A stretch of DNA of 64,000 nucleotides from Sulfitobacter marinus (GTDB lineage: Bacteria > Pseudomonadota > Alphaproteobacteria > Rhodobacterales > Rhodobacteraceae). This document shows, piece after piece, positions 23,721-33,373 of this stretch. The DNA is taken from assembly GCF_900116285.1 (NCBI RefSeq), contig NZ_FPAJ01000004.1, positions 1 to 64,000 on the forward strand, in the 5' to 3' direction. A program made the position numbers and the translations under genes. The notes under the pieces are model-generated. The model ran no database searches. It was not told where the DNA came from and saw only the letters and a list, made by a program, of their open reading frames with translations. Positions within the stretch are counted from its first letter, which is position 1. Every line of letters starts with the position of its first letter.

Positions 23721-24419
23721 ATGACCGAAATCAGCCAAAACCCCAAAGAACAACTGCTGGACGCCGCATTGATGCATGTCCCCTTTGATGGGTGGTCGGA
23801 AACCACATTTCAAGCGGCCATTGCCGATACAGGCATCGATTCGACGGTTGCCCGTGCCGTGTGCCCCCGTGGATCGGTTGATTTGGCGGTTGCCTACCAC
23901 AAGCGGGGCGATGCGCTGATGATTGACCGGATGAACGCCGAAGACCTGAGCGAGATGAAATATCGCGACAAGATCGCGGCGATGGTGCGTTTTCGTCTTG
24001 AGGCCGTGACCGACAAAGAAGTGGTGCGCCGGGGGACAACCTTGTTTGCCCTGCCACAACATGCATCCGACGGGGCCAAACTGGTTTGGGGTACCTGTGA
24101 TGCGATCTGGGATGCTTTGGGCGATACCTCAGATGATGTGAACTGGTACACCAAGCGCGCAACGCTCAGCGCGGTATATTCGTCGACCGTTTTGTACTGG
24201 TTGGGCGACACCAGCGACGGGCATCAGGCCACGTGGGAGTTTCTGGACCGGCGCATCGATAACGTGATGCAGATCGAAAAGGTAAAGGCACAGGTCAGAA
24301 ACAGCCCGACCCTAAGTAAGCTGCTGACCGGCCCGAATTGGTTGCTGTCTCACGTCAAAGCACCATCGCGCGTGTCAAAGATGGGTTTGCCGGGCAGTTG
24401 GACCAGCCCGCGCCGCTAG
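23721..24419 (+). CDS. COQ9 family ubiquinone-biosynthesis protein
   Basis: 232 residues. It has the TetR-like helical fold of COQ9: LLDAALMHVPFDGWSETTFQAAIADTG at the start, LAVAYHKRGDALM, then the COQ9 core with LVWGTCDAIWDALGDTSDDVNWYTKRATLSAVYSSTVLYWLGD around residues 115-165. COQ9 binds lipid and assists the COQ7 hydroxylation step of ubiquinone synthesis. GAGG lies before the ATG. The N-terminal resemblance to TetR is a property of the family, not evidence of DNA binding. Confidence 0.92.
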   Translation: MTEISQNPKEQLLDAALMHVPFDGWSETTFQAAIADTGIDSTVARAVCPRGSVDLAVAYHKRGDALMIDRMNAEDLSEMKYRDKIAAMVRFRLEAVTDKEVVRRGTTLFALPQHASDGAKLVWGTCDAIWDALGDTSDDVNWYTKRATLSAVYSSTVLYWLGDTSDGHQATWEFLDRRIDNVMQIEKVKAQVRNSPTLSKLLTGPNWLLSHVKAPSRVSKMGLPGSWTSPRR

Positions 24420-24502
24420 CTTGGCTTCACTCTGACATTCAGACCTGCTAGCCACCGACTGGCCGCAATCTTCGCGGGCCTGAACTGTTGGTGCTGAATA
24501 CG

Positions 24503-25228
24503 ATGTCCGACCCAATGATTGACCTGAATGCCGTCTCTTTGACCCCCAATGGGGCGGCGGCTTTACACGATATTTCGTTGCGTGCAAACGAGCGGCGTAT
24601 CGGTGTCGTGGGGCGCAACGGGTCTGGAAAGACGTCGCTGGCCCGTATCTTAGCTGGGTTGGTGGCCCCAACATCGGGGCAGGCGTGCATCGCGGGTATT
24701 GATGTCGCAAAAGACCGTAAGGCTGCCCTGCGCAATGTGGGCATCCTGTTTCAAAACCCGGATCACCAAATTATCTTTCCCACGGTCGAAGAAGAAATCA
24801 GCTTTGGCTTGACCCAGCTTGGCCAGCCCAAGGTCGAGGCCGCGCATAACACCGAAGCGATGCTGGCGCAGTTTAACCGCGCCCACTGGGCGAAAGCGGC
24901 AATACACCAATTGTCACAGGGCCAACGGCAACTGGTCTGTCTGATGTCGATCCTTGCAATGCAGCCCAAGCTGATCATTCTAGACGAACCCTTTGCCGGG
25001 CTTGATATTCCGACGACGCTGCACCTTGGCCGCGTGTTGTCGCAACTAGATGCGCATTTGGTGCACATCACCCACGACCCGCAATATCTGTCGGGCTATG
25101 ATCGCGTGATCTGGATCGACGAAGGGCGGATTGCCCAGGACGGCGCGGCAAAAACGGTTACCAAAGCCTTCGTAACGCGCATGCAGCAATTGGGAGAGCA
25201 GGATGATTTCACTCACCTCTCCGGTTAA
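24503..25228 (+). CDS. bioM: ECF transporter ATPase BioM
   Basis: 241 residues from ATG 24503 (ATG 24515 is also possible; neither has a strong ribosome site). ABC ATPase features in order: Walker A VVGRNGSGKTSLARIL, the ECF-type Q-loop FQNPDHQIIFPTVEEEISFGL, signature LSQGQRQLVCLMSIL, Walker B KLIILDEPFAGLD, and the switch histidine in VHITHDPQYL. This is the biotin-type EcfA. bioN overlaps its 3' end by 26 bases. No BioY S-component lies beside it, so the substrate may be biotin through a distant BioY or another vitamin. Confidence 0.86.
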   Translation: MSDPMIDLNAVSLTPNGAAALHDISLRANERRIGVVGRNGSGKTSLARILAGLVAPTSGQACIAGIDVAKDRKAALRNVGILFQNPDHQIIFPTVEEEISFGLTQLGQPKVEAAHNTEAMLAQFNRAHWAKAAIHQLSQGQRQLVCLMSILAMQPKLIILDEPFAGLDIPTTLHLGRVLSQLDAHLVHITHDPQYLSGYDRVIWIDEGRIAQDGAAKTVTKAFVTRMQQLGEQDDFTHLSG

Positions 25229-25799
25229 AACCCGCGCGCATGGTTGGCCTGCCGGGGCCAAGCTGGCGGGCCTATGTGCGGCGACGTTGATCCTGTTCAG
25301 TTTCACAGCGCTGTGGTTCCAGTTGGCGATGCTGGCGGCGACATTGATCCTATACGCCCTTCCCGGATGGCAGTTTTTCAAGACCGGCATGGTCCGGCTG
25401 CGTATTCTGTGGCCCTTTATGGCGCTGATCCTGATCTGGCACGTCGCCACGAATGATCTGGAAAACGGCGCTGTGATTGCATTGCGCATGGTCTGTGCCG
25501 TTGCCATCGCCAATCTGGTCACAATGACCACCAAACTGTCGCAGATGGTTGATGTGGTGACTTGGCTAACGACACCCCTGCGCAGGATCGGGCTTCAGAC
25601 CCGCAGCCTTGAGCTGGGCATCGCCTTGGTGATCCGATTTATTCCGGTGCTGGTGGAAAAGGGTCAGATGCTGGCACAGTCTTGGCGGGCACGTTCCGCC
25701 AAACGTTTGGGTTGGCGGACGATCATCCCCTTTGCCGTGCTTGCGCTGGATGACGCCGAACATGTGGCCGAGGCATTGCGCGCCCGTGGGGGCCTATAA
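25203..25799 (+). CDS. bioN: ECF transporter transmembrane protein BioN
   Basis: 198 residues with about four to five membrane segments, e.g. LAGLCAATLILFSFTALWF and MLAATLILYALPG. Near the C-terminus is the EcfT coupling motif: SWRARSAKRLGWRT and a second EALRARG, both A-R-A/G type, which contact the ATPase. Overlap with bioM implies translational coupling. With bioM it forms the energising unit of an ECF importer. The last gene of this short operon. Confidence 0.86.
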   Translation: MISLTSPVKTRAHGWPAGAKLAGLCAATLILFSFTALWFQLAMLAATLILYALPGWQFFKTGMVRLRILWPFMALILIWHVATNDLENGAVIALRMVCAVAIANLVTMTTKLSQMVDVVTWLTTPLRRIGLQTRSLELGIALVIRFIPVLVEKGQMLAQSWRARSAKRLGWRTIIPFAVLALDDAEHVAEALRARGGL

Positions 25800-25891
25800 C
25801 AAGTTTCCTGACAAGCATCAGTTCGCACTGTACGTCCCCACCTGTTGGCTTATGTTATGCGCAACACAGACCCCAGAGGAGGCACCACATC

Positions 25892-26878
25892 ATGTCAGAG
25901 ACCATGCGCGCAATTGAAATCACCAAACCCGGCGGACCCGAAGTTCTGCAACCGGTCGAACGTCCAATCCCTCAGCCCGCCCATGGCCAGGTCGTGATCA
26001 AGGTCGCCTATGCCGGTGTGAACCGCCCCGACGCGCTGCAACGCGCAGGCATGTACGCCCCACCCCCAACAGCCAGCGACCTGCCTGGGCTTGAGGCCTC
26101 GGGCGAGATTTCCGCGATCGGCGAAGGTGTTTCAGGCCTGTCAGTCGGTGATAAAGTCTGTGCCTTGCTGCCCGGCGGTGGCTATGGGGAATATGTGGCC
26201 ACGCCTGCGGCGCATTGCCTGCCGGTGCCCAAAGGCATGAGCATGAAAGAAGCCGCCTGCCTGCCCGAGACCTTCTTTACCGTCTGGTCCAACGTCTTCA
26301 TGCGCGGTGGGCTCAAGGCGGGCGAACGGTTCTTGGTACACGGTGGGTCCTCCGGTATCGGCACAACGGCCATCCAGTTGGCCCGTGAATTCGGCGCGCG
26401 TGTGTTTGCGACAGCCGGAACCGACAGTAAATGCGACGCCTGTGCAAAACTGGGGGCCGAGGCTGCGATTAACTATCGTGACACTGATTTCGTGGACGTG
26501 TTGAAAGCCGAAGGCGGTGCCGACCTGATCCTTGATATGGTGGGTGGTGATTACATCCCGCGCAATTTGCAAGCGCTCGCCGAAGATGGCCGCTTGGTTC
26601 AGATCGCATTTCTCAGCGGTCCCAAGGTCGAGGTGAACTTTGCTACCCTTATGACCCGCCGCTTGACCATGACAGGCAGCACCCTGCGCCCGCAAAGCGA
26701 CCTTGCCAAAGCTCGGATCGCTGACCAGCTGCGCGAACATGTCTGGCCGCTGTTGGACGCAGGCAAAATCTCGCCCGTGATGGACAGCGAATATGCGTTC
26801 GAACAGGCTAGCGATGCCCATGCGCGGATGGAAACCAGCGGGCATATCGGCAAAATTGTTCTGAAGGTGAACGGGTAA
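25892..26878 (+). CDS. NAD(P)H-quinone oxidoreductase, PIG3/QOR type
   Basis: 328 residues, zinc-free medium-chain dehydrogenase. MRAIEITKPGGPEVLQPVERP, YAGVNRPDALQRAGMY (N-R-x-D typical of PIG3-like forms), LPGLEASGEISAIGEGVSGLSVGDKV, nucleotide-binding FLVHGGSSGIGTTAIQLAREFGARVFATAG and FLSGPKVEVNF fit. It reduces quinones with NADPH in the cytosol. AGAGGAGG is well placed before the ATG. A large inverted repeat closes the gene. Confidence 0.92.
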   Translation: MSETMRAIEITKPGGPEVLQPVERPIPQPAHGQVVIKVAYAGVNRPDALQRAGMYAPPPTASDLPGLEASGEISAIGEGVSGLSVGDKVCALLPGGGYGEYVATPAAHCLPVPKGMSMKEAACLPETFFTVWSNVFMRGGLKAGERFLVHGGSSGIGTTAIQLAREFGARVFATAGTDSKCDACAKLGAEAAINYRDTDFVDVLKAEGGADLILDMVGGDYIPRNLQALAEDGRLVQIAFLSGPKVEVNFATLMTRRLTMTGSTLRPQSDLAKARIADQLREHVWPLLDAGKISPVMDSEYAFEQASDAHARMETSGHIGKIVLKVNG

Positions 26879-26900
26879 GTAAGCGCCGCTTACGCGCCGC

Positions 26901-26984
26901 TGCCTCCGGCGGGGATATTTAAGAGCCAGAGAAGACAAGCGGTCCTGCCCTTCTCTGGCTTTTTCAATATCCCCGCCGGAGGCA
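26901..26984. repeat. 84-base perfect-arm hairpin, post-stop repeat family
   Basis: Outer arms TGCCTCCGGCGGGGATATT (26901-26919) and its complement (26966-26984), inner arms AGCCAGAGAAG (26924-26934) and CTTCTCTGGCT (26950-26960), 15-base loop. It lies between converging genes and would end both transcripts. The core GGGATATTT...AGCCAGAGAAG also occurs at 7053-7079 on the minus strand. Confidence 0.85.
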
Positions 26985-27006
26985 ATCGCTCGCAGAGCGA
27001 TAGTGT

Positions 27007-27651
27007 TTACCTGATTGGCGTGAATAACGCGTCATCTAGCGTGCAGTCTTTGATCACGTCACGCCCGCAGGGTACCGGGGCCAGTGTCTTGGACAGACAT
27101 ATCCGGACTTCTTGGATGTAGCGGCTTTTGCAGGTCACCGTAACGCCGTTCGCCGACAGTGCTGGATTAGCTTTTAGAAACGCGGCCTCAACCACTGACG
27201 CGGGCAGGGTGATATCATTGGTGAGCTTTCTAAACACGGCGGGACGTTCGATAACTTCATACGCTGCGCGCGACGTAGCGTAGTAATCGGTCGCCGACAG
27301 GCCCGTACAGCTACCGTGTTTTTTCCACTGATGCCATGCAAGGCCGGGGGTGCCCATAACATCGGCCATTTCGGCGGTCATGCTGCGCGACGGGGGGCGC
27401 TGTACTGTGTGGCAATATGACGGGTAACCGCGATGAAATTGCGGCCACAGCCCGTGCATGATCCATCCATGATCTTCGCGGCTATCGCATTGGGGGGAGC
27501 GGCGTGCATCGCCTTCTAGCGCACACCAGTTTGGTGACCAGCTGAGCGCGAGCACGTAATAGTCGAACTGCCCTGCTATTTCCCCTTTTGCCATCCCATC
27601 GCGGGGGACAAGCGTAAGAAGTGTTGCAAGGCACAGGATCAGCAAACGCAT
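27007..27651 (-). CDS. Secreted ribonuclease T2
   Basis: 214 residues. Signal peptide MRLLILCLATLLTLVPRDGMA; then FDYYVLALSWSPNWC. Both catalytic boxes are intact: CAS I IMHGLWPQ (H66) and CAS II WKKHGSC (H112), and cysteines are placed for the usual disulfides. It degrades RNA in the periplasm or outside to 2',3'-cyclic nucleotides, probably for nutrient recovery. Convergent with the quinone reductase gene. Confidence 0.93.
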   Translation of the reverse strand: MRLLILCLATLLTLVPRDGMAKGEIAGQFDYYVLALSWSPNWCALEGDARRSPQCDSREDHGWIMHGLWPQFHRGYPSYCHTVQRPPSRSMTAEMADVMGTPGLAWHQWKKHGSCTGLSATDYYATSRAAYEVIERPAVFRKLTNDITLPASVVEAAFLKANPALSANGVTVTCKSRYIQEVRICLSKTLAPVPCGRDVIKDCTLDDALFTPIR

Positions 27652-27780
27652 TGGGGTCTTTCCTTATTCAGCTTGGATCATTATATAAGCTGTAAGTTCC
27701 CCCACAATGGAAACCGTTCTGCCCCGGCAGGACAGCCAATTTCAGGCGACGGGGAAGGTGTGTTTTAAGGAGAGACCGAC

Positions 27781-28545
27781 ATGGCAAAACCAATTATGGC
27801 CCGCGCGACTGCCGTTTGGCTGGTGGACAACACGACCCTTAGCTTTAAGCAGATTGCGGATTTCGTTGAGATGCACGAGCTGGAAGTTCAAGGCATTGCT
27901 GATGGCGATGTGGCCCAAGGGGTCAAGGGGTTTGATCCGGTTGCCAACAACCAGCTGACCGAGGAAGAAATCGAGAAAGCCCAAGCCAACCCGCTGCACA
28001 AGCTTGCGCTAAAATACAACGCGGCCGCCCAGGGCGAAGAGAAGCGTCGCGGCCCACGCTATACGCCATTGTCCAAGCGTCAGGATCGGCCCGCGTCGAT
28101 TTACTGGCTGGTCAAGTTCCACCCGGAATTGTCTGATGGCCAAATCAGTAAATTGGTCGGTACAACCAAGCCGACAATCCAGGCCATCCGCGAGAGGACG
28201 CATTGGAACATCGCAAATATTCAACCGATTGACCCTGTGGCGCTTGGCCTGTGTAAACAGTCCGAGCTTGACGCTGCTGTTCAAAAAGCCGCTGCCAAGA
28301 AAGCGGCCGAAGGCGGGTTGATGAGCGACGACGAGCGTCGCCGTCTTGTGAGCACGGAACAATCGCTTGGCATGGACCCGGAATCCAAGATCCCATCTGC
28401 CATCGAGGGCCTTGAGACGTTCACCTTGTCCGGCAACCCTGCAGAGGAAGACGAGACCGACAGCGGCGATTACTCCGACGCCGACAGCTTCTTTAAATTG
28501 CCAGAAGGTGGTGCTGACGACAGCGCCGAAGACGACAGCAAGTAA
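27781..28545 (+). CDS. trcR: Cell-cycle transcriptional regulator TrcR (DUF1013)
   Basis: 254 residues. MAKPIMARATAVWLVDNTTLSFKQIADFVEMHELEVQGIADGDVA is the conserved alphaproteobacterial start with a helix-turn-helix; a second HTH-like block is LSDGQISKLVGTTKPTIQAIRERTHWN (about 118-144). The C-terminus is acidic. Relatives are described as regulators working with RNA polymerase in the cell cycle. Strong AAGGAGAG before the start. Confidence 0.9.
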   Translation: MAKPIMARATAVWLVDNTTLSFKQIADFVEMHELEVQGIADGDVAQGVKGFDPVANNQLTEEEIEKAQANPLHKLALKYNAAAQGEEKRRGPRYTPLSKRQDRPASIYWLVKFHPELSDGQISKLVGTTKPTIQAIRERTHWNIANIQPIDPVALGLCKQSELDAAVQKAAAKKAAEGGLMSDDERRRLVSTEQSLGMDPESKIPSAIEGLETFTLSGNPAEEDETDSGDYSDADSFFKLPEGGADDSAEDDSK

Positions 28546-28682
28546 GTCGACAGACATCAACCACTTTGCTGTCATCACGACAAAGTGGAACAAAAGTGAC
28601 CAAAGGAATGTTGGGTAATGGGCGGTGGGGTTATCCCCTCCGCCCAATGATGTTTCGATAGGTCAGAAAAGGACCAAGTCAG

Positions 28683-29783
28683 ATGCTTTTGTTGAAAATG
28701 TTGTTCTGGTTTGGTGCCGCTTTCCTGTTTCTGTCAAGCATCCTGCCCTTTAGCAAAATAGCCCATGGTGCCGTGCGCGGCATTGCCTTCCCCCGAGAGC
28801 AGTTTTTTGTCCTGAGCCTGACGATGATATTGCTGTCGTTTTTCGTTCTTGACCCGCAGCCAAGGGTTTGGGCGATTTGCGCGCTGGGCATCGCGGCGGC
28901 CATCCATGTTGGATATATTGCGAAATTCACACCGATCTGGACCAAGCAATCGGTAGGCGCAACGCAAGCCGAGCTGGCGGACAAAGACACGCATGTCACG
29001 CTGATTGCCGCTAATGTGAAGCAATCAAACCGTGATTATCAGCGGCTCGTTGATCTAATCAAAGAAGAACAACCAGACATTGCCACCGCACTTGAAGTCG
29101 ATGAGGCTTGGGTGGATGCGCTTTATGACGCGTTAAAGGACGACTACGCGCATTGGGTCAAAGTCCCTAAAAGCAACTCTTACGGCGTTGTTTTGATGTC
29201 TAACCTGCCGCTATCTCAGACGCAGGTGCGCGAGCTGTTGGTGGACGATGTGCCGTCTATCCGCACGCGGGTGCAGACCAAATCGGGCCAGAACTGGCGG
29301 CTGTATATCATTCACCCCGAACCACCCGTGCCCAACCACGATACCAAAGGGCGCGATGGTGAGATCGCGATGATGGGGATCGAGGCGGGCAAAGACGACC
29401 TGCCTGTTGTCGTTACGGGCGATTTGAACGACGTGGCATGGTCCGCGCCAACGCGCCGGTTTCAACGGCTGTCCGGTCTGCTGGATCCGCGTGTCGGTCG
29501 GGGATTTTACAACACATTTCATGCAGGTATTCCGCTGCTGCGCTGGCCGCTGGACCATCTGTTCCACAGCCCCGAATTTCGTCTGATCCGCATGGATCGG
29601 TTGCGCCACATCGGGTCTGACCACTTTCCGATTTTATTCTCGCTCGCTTTGACCGGCAGCAAAAAGGCGAACTCAACGCCGGAGCCAAGTGACGCCGACG
29701 AACGGGAAGAGGTTAAAGAGATCGTAGAAGAAGAACGTCAAAAAGACAGAGAGGCGATCGGCACGGATTGGGAAAACGATTAA
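28683..29783 (+). CDS. Membrane-bound endonuclease/exonuclease/phosphatase family protein
   Basis: 366 residues. Three N-terminal membrane segments (about 2-20, 37-55, 60-80) precede an EEP domain. Active-site blocks: LIAANVKQSNRDYQRLVDLI, PDIATALEVDEAWVD (metal Glu), VVVTGDLNDVAWSAPTRRF (GDxN motif) and the final IGSDHFPILFSL (SDH motif). The C-terminus is a highly charged tail rich in E and K. The substrate could be a phospholipid, nucleotide or DNA. It follows trcR by 137 bases. Confidence 0.85.
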   Translation: MLLLKMLFWFGAAFLFLSSILPFSKIAHGAVRGIAFPREQFFVLSLTMILLSFFVLDPQPRVWAICALGIAAAIHVGYIAKFTPIWTKQSVGATQAELADKDTHVTLIAANVKQSNRDYQRLVDLIKEEQPDIATALEVDEAWVDALYDALKDDYAHWVKVPKSNSYGVVLMSNLPLSQTQVRELLVDDVPSIRTRVQTKSGQNWRLYIIHPEPPVPNHDTKGRDGEIAMMGIEAGKDDLPVVVTGDLNDVAWSAPTRRFQRLSGLLDPRVGRGFYNTFHAGIPLLRWPLDHLFHSPEFRLIRMDRLRHIGSDHFPILFSLALTGSKKANSTPEPSDADEREEVKEIVEEERQKDREAIGTDWEND

Positions 29784-30020
29784 GCCGAACACCAAGAGAA
29801 TGTGACCGCACGACCGCGTGGAGTAATGAATATTCGCCGGTGATAATTTGGGTCTTGCACGAATCTTAAAACACGCTAGATGCGCGTTCACAGACGCCAA
29901 CGCACGCGCAGCTGGCTGGTCAGATTGTTCTGATTTTCCCGCGTTTATGCAGCGACGGTAACGTCTCTTAAAACGACAGTTTGGGGTGCTCCCGCCCCGC
30001 CTTGCTCTTTGGAGATGACC
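29784..30020. promoter_or_regulatory. Long leader before the ornithine/lysine decarboxylase
   Basis: 237 bases without a gene. The last part contains small hairpin-forming pieces such as GTCAGATTGTTCTGAT and GGGGTGCTCCCGCCCC just before the ribosome site GGAG. Alphaproteobacterial decarboxylase genes of this type can carry the speF leader RNA; I cannot confirm the consensus by eye. Confidence 0.3.
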
Positions 30021-31193
30021 ATGACCGCTTCCACCACTGCCGCCCTATCCGTGTCCGCACCGTCCAACTTTGACGAAGCCGCCGATTACATCTGGAACAA
30101 CAGCTTTGACAAACCGACCCTTGTGGTCAGCCGTGCGCGCGTTGGCGAACAATATGATGCCCTAAACGCGGGTCTTGGTACGGCGAACATCCACTATGCC
30201 GTCAAAGCGAACCCCGCGCCGGAAATCATCCGCCTTTTGGTTGAACGGGGCTCGGGCTTTGATGCAGCATCGCGTCAGGAAATCGAACTGTGTCTATCCC
30301 AAGGGGCGGATCCTGCCAAAATCTCGTTCGGGAATACCATCAAACGCGGCGTTGATATCGCATTTGCCCACTCCATCGGCGTAACGCTTTTTGCTGCCGA
30401 TTGCGAGGCTGAACTAGACAAAATCGCAACCCATGCCCCCGGCGCACGGGTTTATCTCCGCTTGATCGTTGAAAACTCACTGGCTGACTGGCCGCTAACC
30501 CGCAAGTTTGGCTGCGCTGACACGTTGCTGCCGTCCCTGCTTGATTATGCCAAGTCCGTGGGGTTGGTGCCTTATGGCCTGTCGTTTCACGTGGGGTCGC
30601 AAACCCGCAAGGCAGAATACTGGAACCCGGTTCTGGATCAGGTCGCGCCGCTGTGGCACGCAGCCAAGGCCGCCGGTCACGACCTGCAACTGCTGAACAT
30701 CGGCGGTGGTTTCCCGGCCTATCATGGTGATCCGGTTGACGCGCCCCGTGGTTATGCAGCCGCCGTTATGACGGCTGTCAAAGAACGCTTTGACGACGTC
30801 CCATATGTAATGGCCGAACCGGGGCGCGGCATGGTTGCCGAGGCGGGTCATATCGCCGCCGAAGTCATGCTGGTGTCGCGCAAATCGACCCAGGCATTGC
30901 GCCGTTGGGTGTATCTGGACATCGGCCGTTTTTCCGGTTTGGCCGAAACCGAAGGCGAGGCTATCCGCTATGAATTTGTCACAGCGCACGATGGCGGCGC
31001 TGTGGGTCCTTGCGTGCTGGCGGGGCCGTCTTGCGATTCTGCAGATATTCTATATGAAAAGAACCCTGTTGATTTGCCGCTTGAACTTCGCGATGGTGAC
31101 AAAATCATGATCAAGAATTGTGGTGCCTATACCAGCTCGTACAGCTCGGTCGGCTTTAATGGATTTCCGCCGCTTGATGTGTTGGTTCTGTAA
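30021..31193 (+). CDS. Ornithine/lysine decarboxylase, PLP fold-type III
   Basis: 390 residues, alanine-racemase-like fold. PLP lysine in HYAVKANPAPEIIRLL (about residue 58), SFHVGSQT (His stacking on PLP), INIGGGFPAY-type glycine loop (LLNIGGGFPAYH), AEPGRGMVAEAG phosphate motif, and the catalytic CDSADILYEK cysteine/aspartate of ornithine decarboxylases. It makes putrescine (or cadaverine) for polyamine supply. The start at 30021 has GGAG six bases upstream; two other ATG/TTG codons lie slightly before. Ends with a strong terminator. Confidence 0.9.
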   Translation: MTASTTAALSVSAPSNFDEAADYIWNNSFDKPTLVVSRARVGEQYDALNAGLGTANIHYAVKANPAPEIIRLLVERGSGFDAASRQEIELCLSQGADPAKISFGNTIKRGVDIAFAHSIGVTLFAADCEAELDKIATHAPGARVYLRLIVENSLADWPLTRKFGCADTLLPSLLDYAKSVGLVPYGLSFHVGSQTRKAEYWNPVLDQVAPLWHAAKAAGHDLQLLNIGGGFPAYHGDPVDAPRGYAAAVMTAVKERFDDVPYVMAEPGRGMVAEAGHIAAEVMLVSRKSTQALRRWVYLDIGRFSGLAETEGEAIRYEFVTAHDGGAVGPCVLAGPSCDSADILYEKNPVDLPLELRDGDKIMIKNCGAYTSSYSSVGFNGFPPLDVLVL

Positions 31194-31218
31194 AGAACAC
31201 AAAACGTCGCGCGGGAAG

Positions 31219-31248
31219 GACCGCCTGCTTTGGGAGGAGCAGGCGGTC
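31219..31248 (+). terminator. Terminator after the decarboxylase gene
   Basis: GACCGCCTGCT (31219-31229) pairs perfectly with AGCAGGCGGTC (31238-31248) across an 8-base loop, followed by TCATTATTTC. Confidence 0.8.
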
Positions 31249-31370
31249 TCATTATTTCTGGCGGGCCGATAGCTGCAAGAATGGCGTTATTTTACTGCAA
31301 AGTCTTGACTTCCCCGGCCCCAAAAGGTGTACCTGCCACGAACAATTTCAGCCCTAGGAAGGGACCCGCC

Positions 31371-33221
31371 ATGCACGCATATCGCAGCCATACATGCGCC
31401 GATCTGGACAAATCAAACGTAGGCGACAAGGTGCGCCTGTCAGGTTGGGTACACCGCGTGCGCGATCACGGCGGCATCCTGTTTATCGATTTGCGTGACC
31501 ATTACGGCATGACCCAAGTGTTGTGCGACCCTGATTCTGCGGCCTTTGCCGACGTGGAAAAAGTACGCTCCGAATGGTGCATTCGCATCGATGGCGAAGT
31601 CAAAGCGCGTGCCGATGATCTGGTGAACTCCAAAATCCCCACCGGCGAGATCGAAGTTTTCGTGCGCGAGATCGAAGTTTTGGGCGCGTCGAAAGAACTG
31701 CCCTTGCAGGTCTTTGGTGATCAGGAATACCCCGAAGAAACACGCCTGCGCTATCGTTACCTCGATCTGCGTCGCGAAAAGATGCAGGAAAATATGGTTC
31801 TGCGGTCTGATGTGGTTTCCTCGATCCGCCGCCGCATGTGGGACCGCGAGTTCAAAGAATTCCAGACGCCGATCATCACCGCATCGTCCCCCGAAGGCGC
31901 GCGCGATTTCCTTGTGCCGTCGCGTTTGCACCCCGGCAAATTCTACGCGCTGCCCCAAGCGCCGCAGCAGTTCAAACAGCTGTTGATGGTGTCCGGCTTT
32001 GACAAATACTTCCAGATCGCGCCGTGTTTCCGCGACGAAGACCCGCGCGCCGACCGGTCGCCCACAGATTTCTATCAGCTCGACCTTGAGATGTCGTTCG
32101 TCGAGCAACAAGACGTGTTCGACACGATCCAGCCCGTGTTGACTGGTATTTTCGAAGAGTTCGGCGGCGGTAAATCCGTTGATCAGGAGTGGCCGCAGAT
32201 TTCCTATAAGGACGCAGCGCTGTGGTATGGATCGGACAAGCCCGACCTGCGCAACCCGATCAAGATGCAAGTGGTATCCGAACACTTCGCCGGATCAGGC
32301 TTTGCGATTTTCGCCAAGCTGCTAGAGCAGGAAGGCACGCAAATTCGCGCAATTCCGGCCCCGACAGGTGGCTCGCGCAAGTTCTGTGACCGCATGAACG
32401 CCTTCGCGCAAAAAGAAGGGCTGCCCGGCATGGGCTACATCTTCTGGCGTGAGAAAACCGCTGACAGCGTTGCGCAAGAGCTGGGTATTCCAGTGAAAGA
32501 AGCCCAAGCCAAGCTGAAATCCGGCGAGGTCGAAGGCGGCATGGAAGCGGCAGGCCCGCTGGCCAAAAACATCGGCCCAGAGCGTACCGAAGCAATCCGC
32601 CAGCAGCTTGGCCTGTCGGTCGGTGATGCGGCGTTCTTCCTTGGTGGCAAGCCCAAGGCGTTTGAAGGTGTCGCAGGGCGCGCGCGCAATGTGATCGGCT
32701 CTGAACTGGGCCTGACGGATGAAAACCGCTTTGCCTTTGCATGGATCGTCGATTTCCCGATCTACGAAAAAGACGAAGAATCCGGCAAGATCGACTTTGA
32801 ACACAACCCGTTCTCGATGCCCCAAGGTGGCATGGATGCGCTGATGGGCGACCCGCTCGAAGTGCTTGGCTATCAGTACGACTTGGCCTGTAACGGCTAT
32901 GAACTGGTGTCCGGCGCGATCCGGAACCACAAGCCAGAGATCATGTTCAAGGCGTTCGAGATCGCAGGCTACGGCAAGGACGAAGTCGAAAAGCGGTTCG
33001 GCGGTATGGTCAATGCATTCCAATATGGTGCCCCGCCCCACGGTGGCTGCGCGGCTGGGATCGACCGCATCGTGATGCTGCTGGCCGAAGAGGCCAACAT
33101 TCGCGAGGTGATCCTGTTCCCGATGAACCAGCGCGCAGAAGACCTGATGATGAACGCGCCAAACGACCCGATGCCCGATCAATTGATGGAGCTTGGCCTA
33201 CGGGTGATCCCGCAAGACTAA
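31371..33221 (+). CDS. aspS: Aspartate-tRNA ligase
   Basis: 616 residues from ATG 31371 (GGAAGGG upstream), slightly long for bacterial AspRS. OB-fold anticodon domain 1-105 ([27 protein letters not shown]), class II core with motif 2 [19 protein letters not shown], the bacterial GAD insertion (about 285-420), and motif 3 [19 protein letters not shown]. In most Alphaproteobacteria this enzyme also charges tRNA-Asn, with GatCAB finishing the job; that is known of the group, not visible here. The frame extends upstream but the family start is here. Confidence 0.96.
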   Translation: MHAYRSHTCADLDKSNVGDKVRLSGWVHRVRDHGGILFIDLRDHYGMTQVLCDPDSAAFADVEKVRSEWCIRIDGEVKARADDLVNSKIPTGEIEVFVREIEVLGASKELPLQVFGDQEYPEETRLRYRYLDLRREKMQENMVLRSDVVSSIRRRMWDREFKEFQTPIITASSPEGARDFLVPSRLHPGKFYALPQAPQQFKQLLMVSGFDKYFQIAPCFRDEDPRADRSPTDFYQLDLEMSFVEQQDVFDTIQPVLTGIFEEFGGGKSVDQEWPQISYKDAALWYGSDKPDLRNPIKMQVVSEHFAGSGFAIFAKLLEQEGTQIRAIPAPTGGSRKFCDRMNAFAQKEGLPGMGYIFWREKTADSVAQELGIPVKEAQAKLKSGEVEGGMEAAGPLAKNIGPERTEAIRQQLGLSVGDAAFFLGGKPKAFEGVAGRARNVIGSELGLTDENRFAFAWIVDFPIYEKDEESGKIDFEHNPFSMPQGGMDALMGDPLEVLGYQYDLACNGYELVSGAIRNHKPEIMFKAFEIAGYGKDEVEKRFGGMVNAFQYGAPPHGGCAAGIDRIVMLLAEEANIREVILFPMNQRAEDLMMNAPNDPMPDQLMELGLRVIPQD

Positions 33222-33246
33222 GCAAGCAACATAGACCTGAAAAGAC

Positions 33247-33277
33247 CCGCCACTGGATTTCCGGTGGCGGTTTTTTT
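33247..33277 (+). terminator. Terminator after aspS
   Basis: CCGCCAC / GTGGCGG stem with further GG-CC pairs inside and a run of seven T's. Confidence 0.92.
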
Positions 33278-33373
33278 GTGCGGTTATCGGGTGCCTATTG
33301 GCGGTTCGCCTTCCCCGCGCAGACGCGAAATCCGACATGATCACGAGGCTGAGCGCAAAGTGCGAAGGATGAT

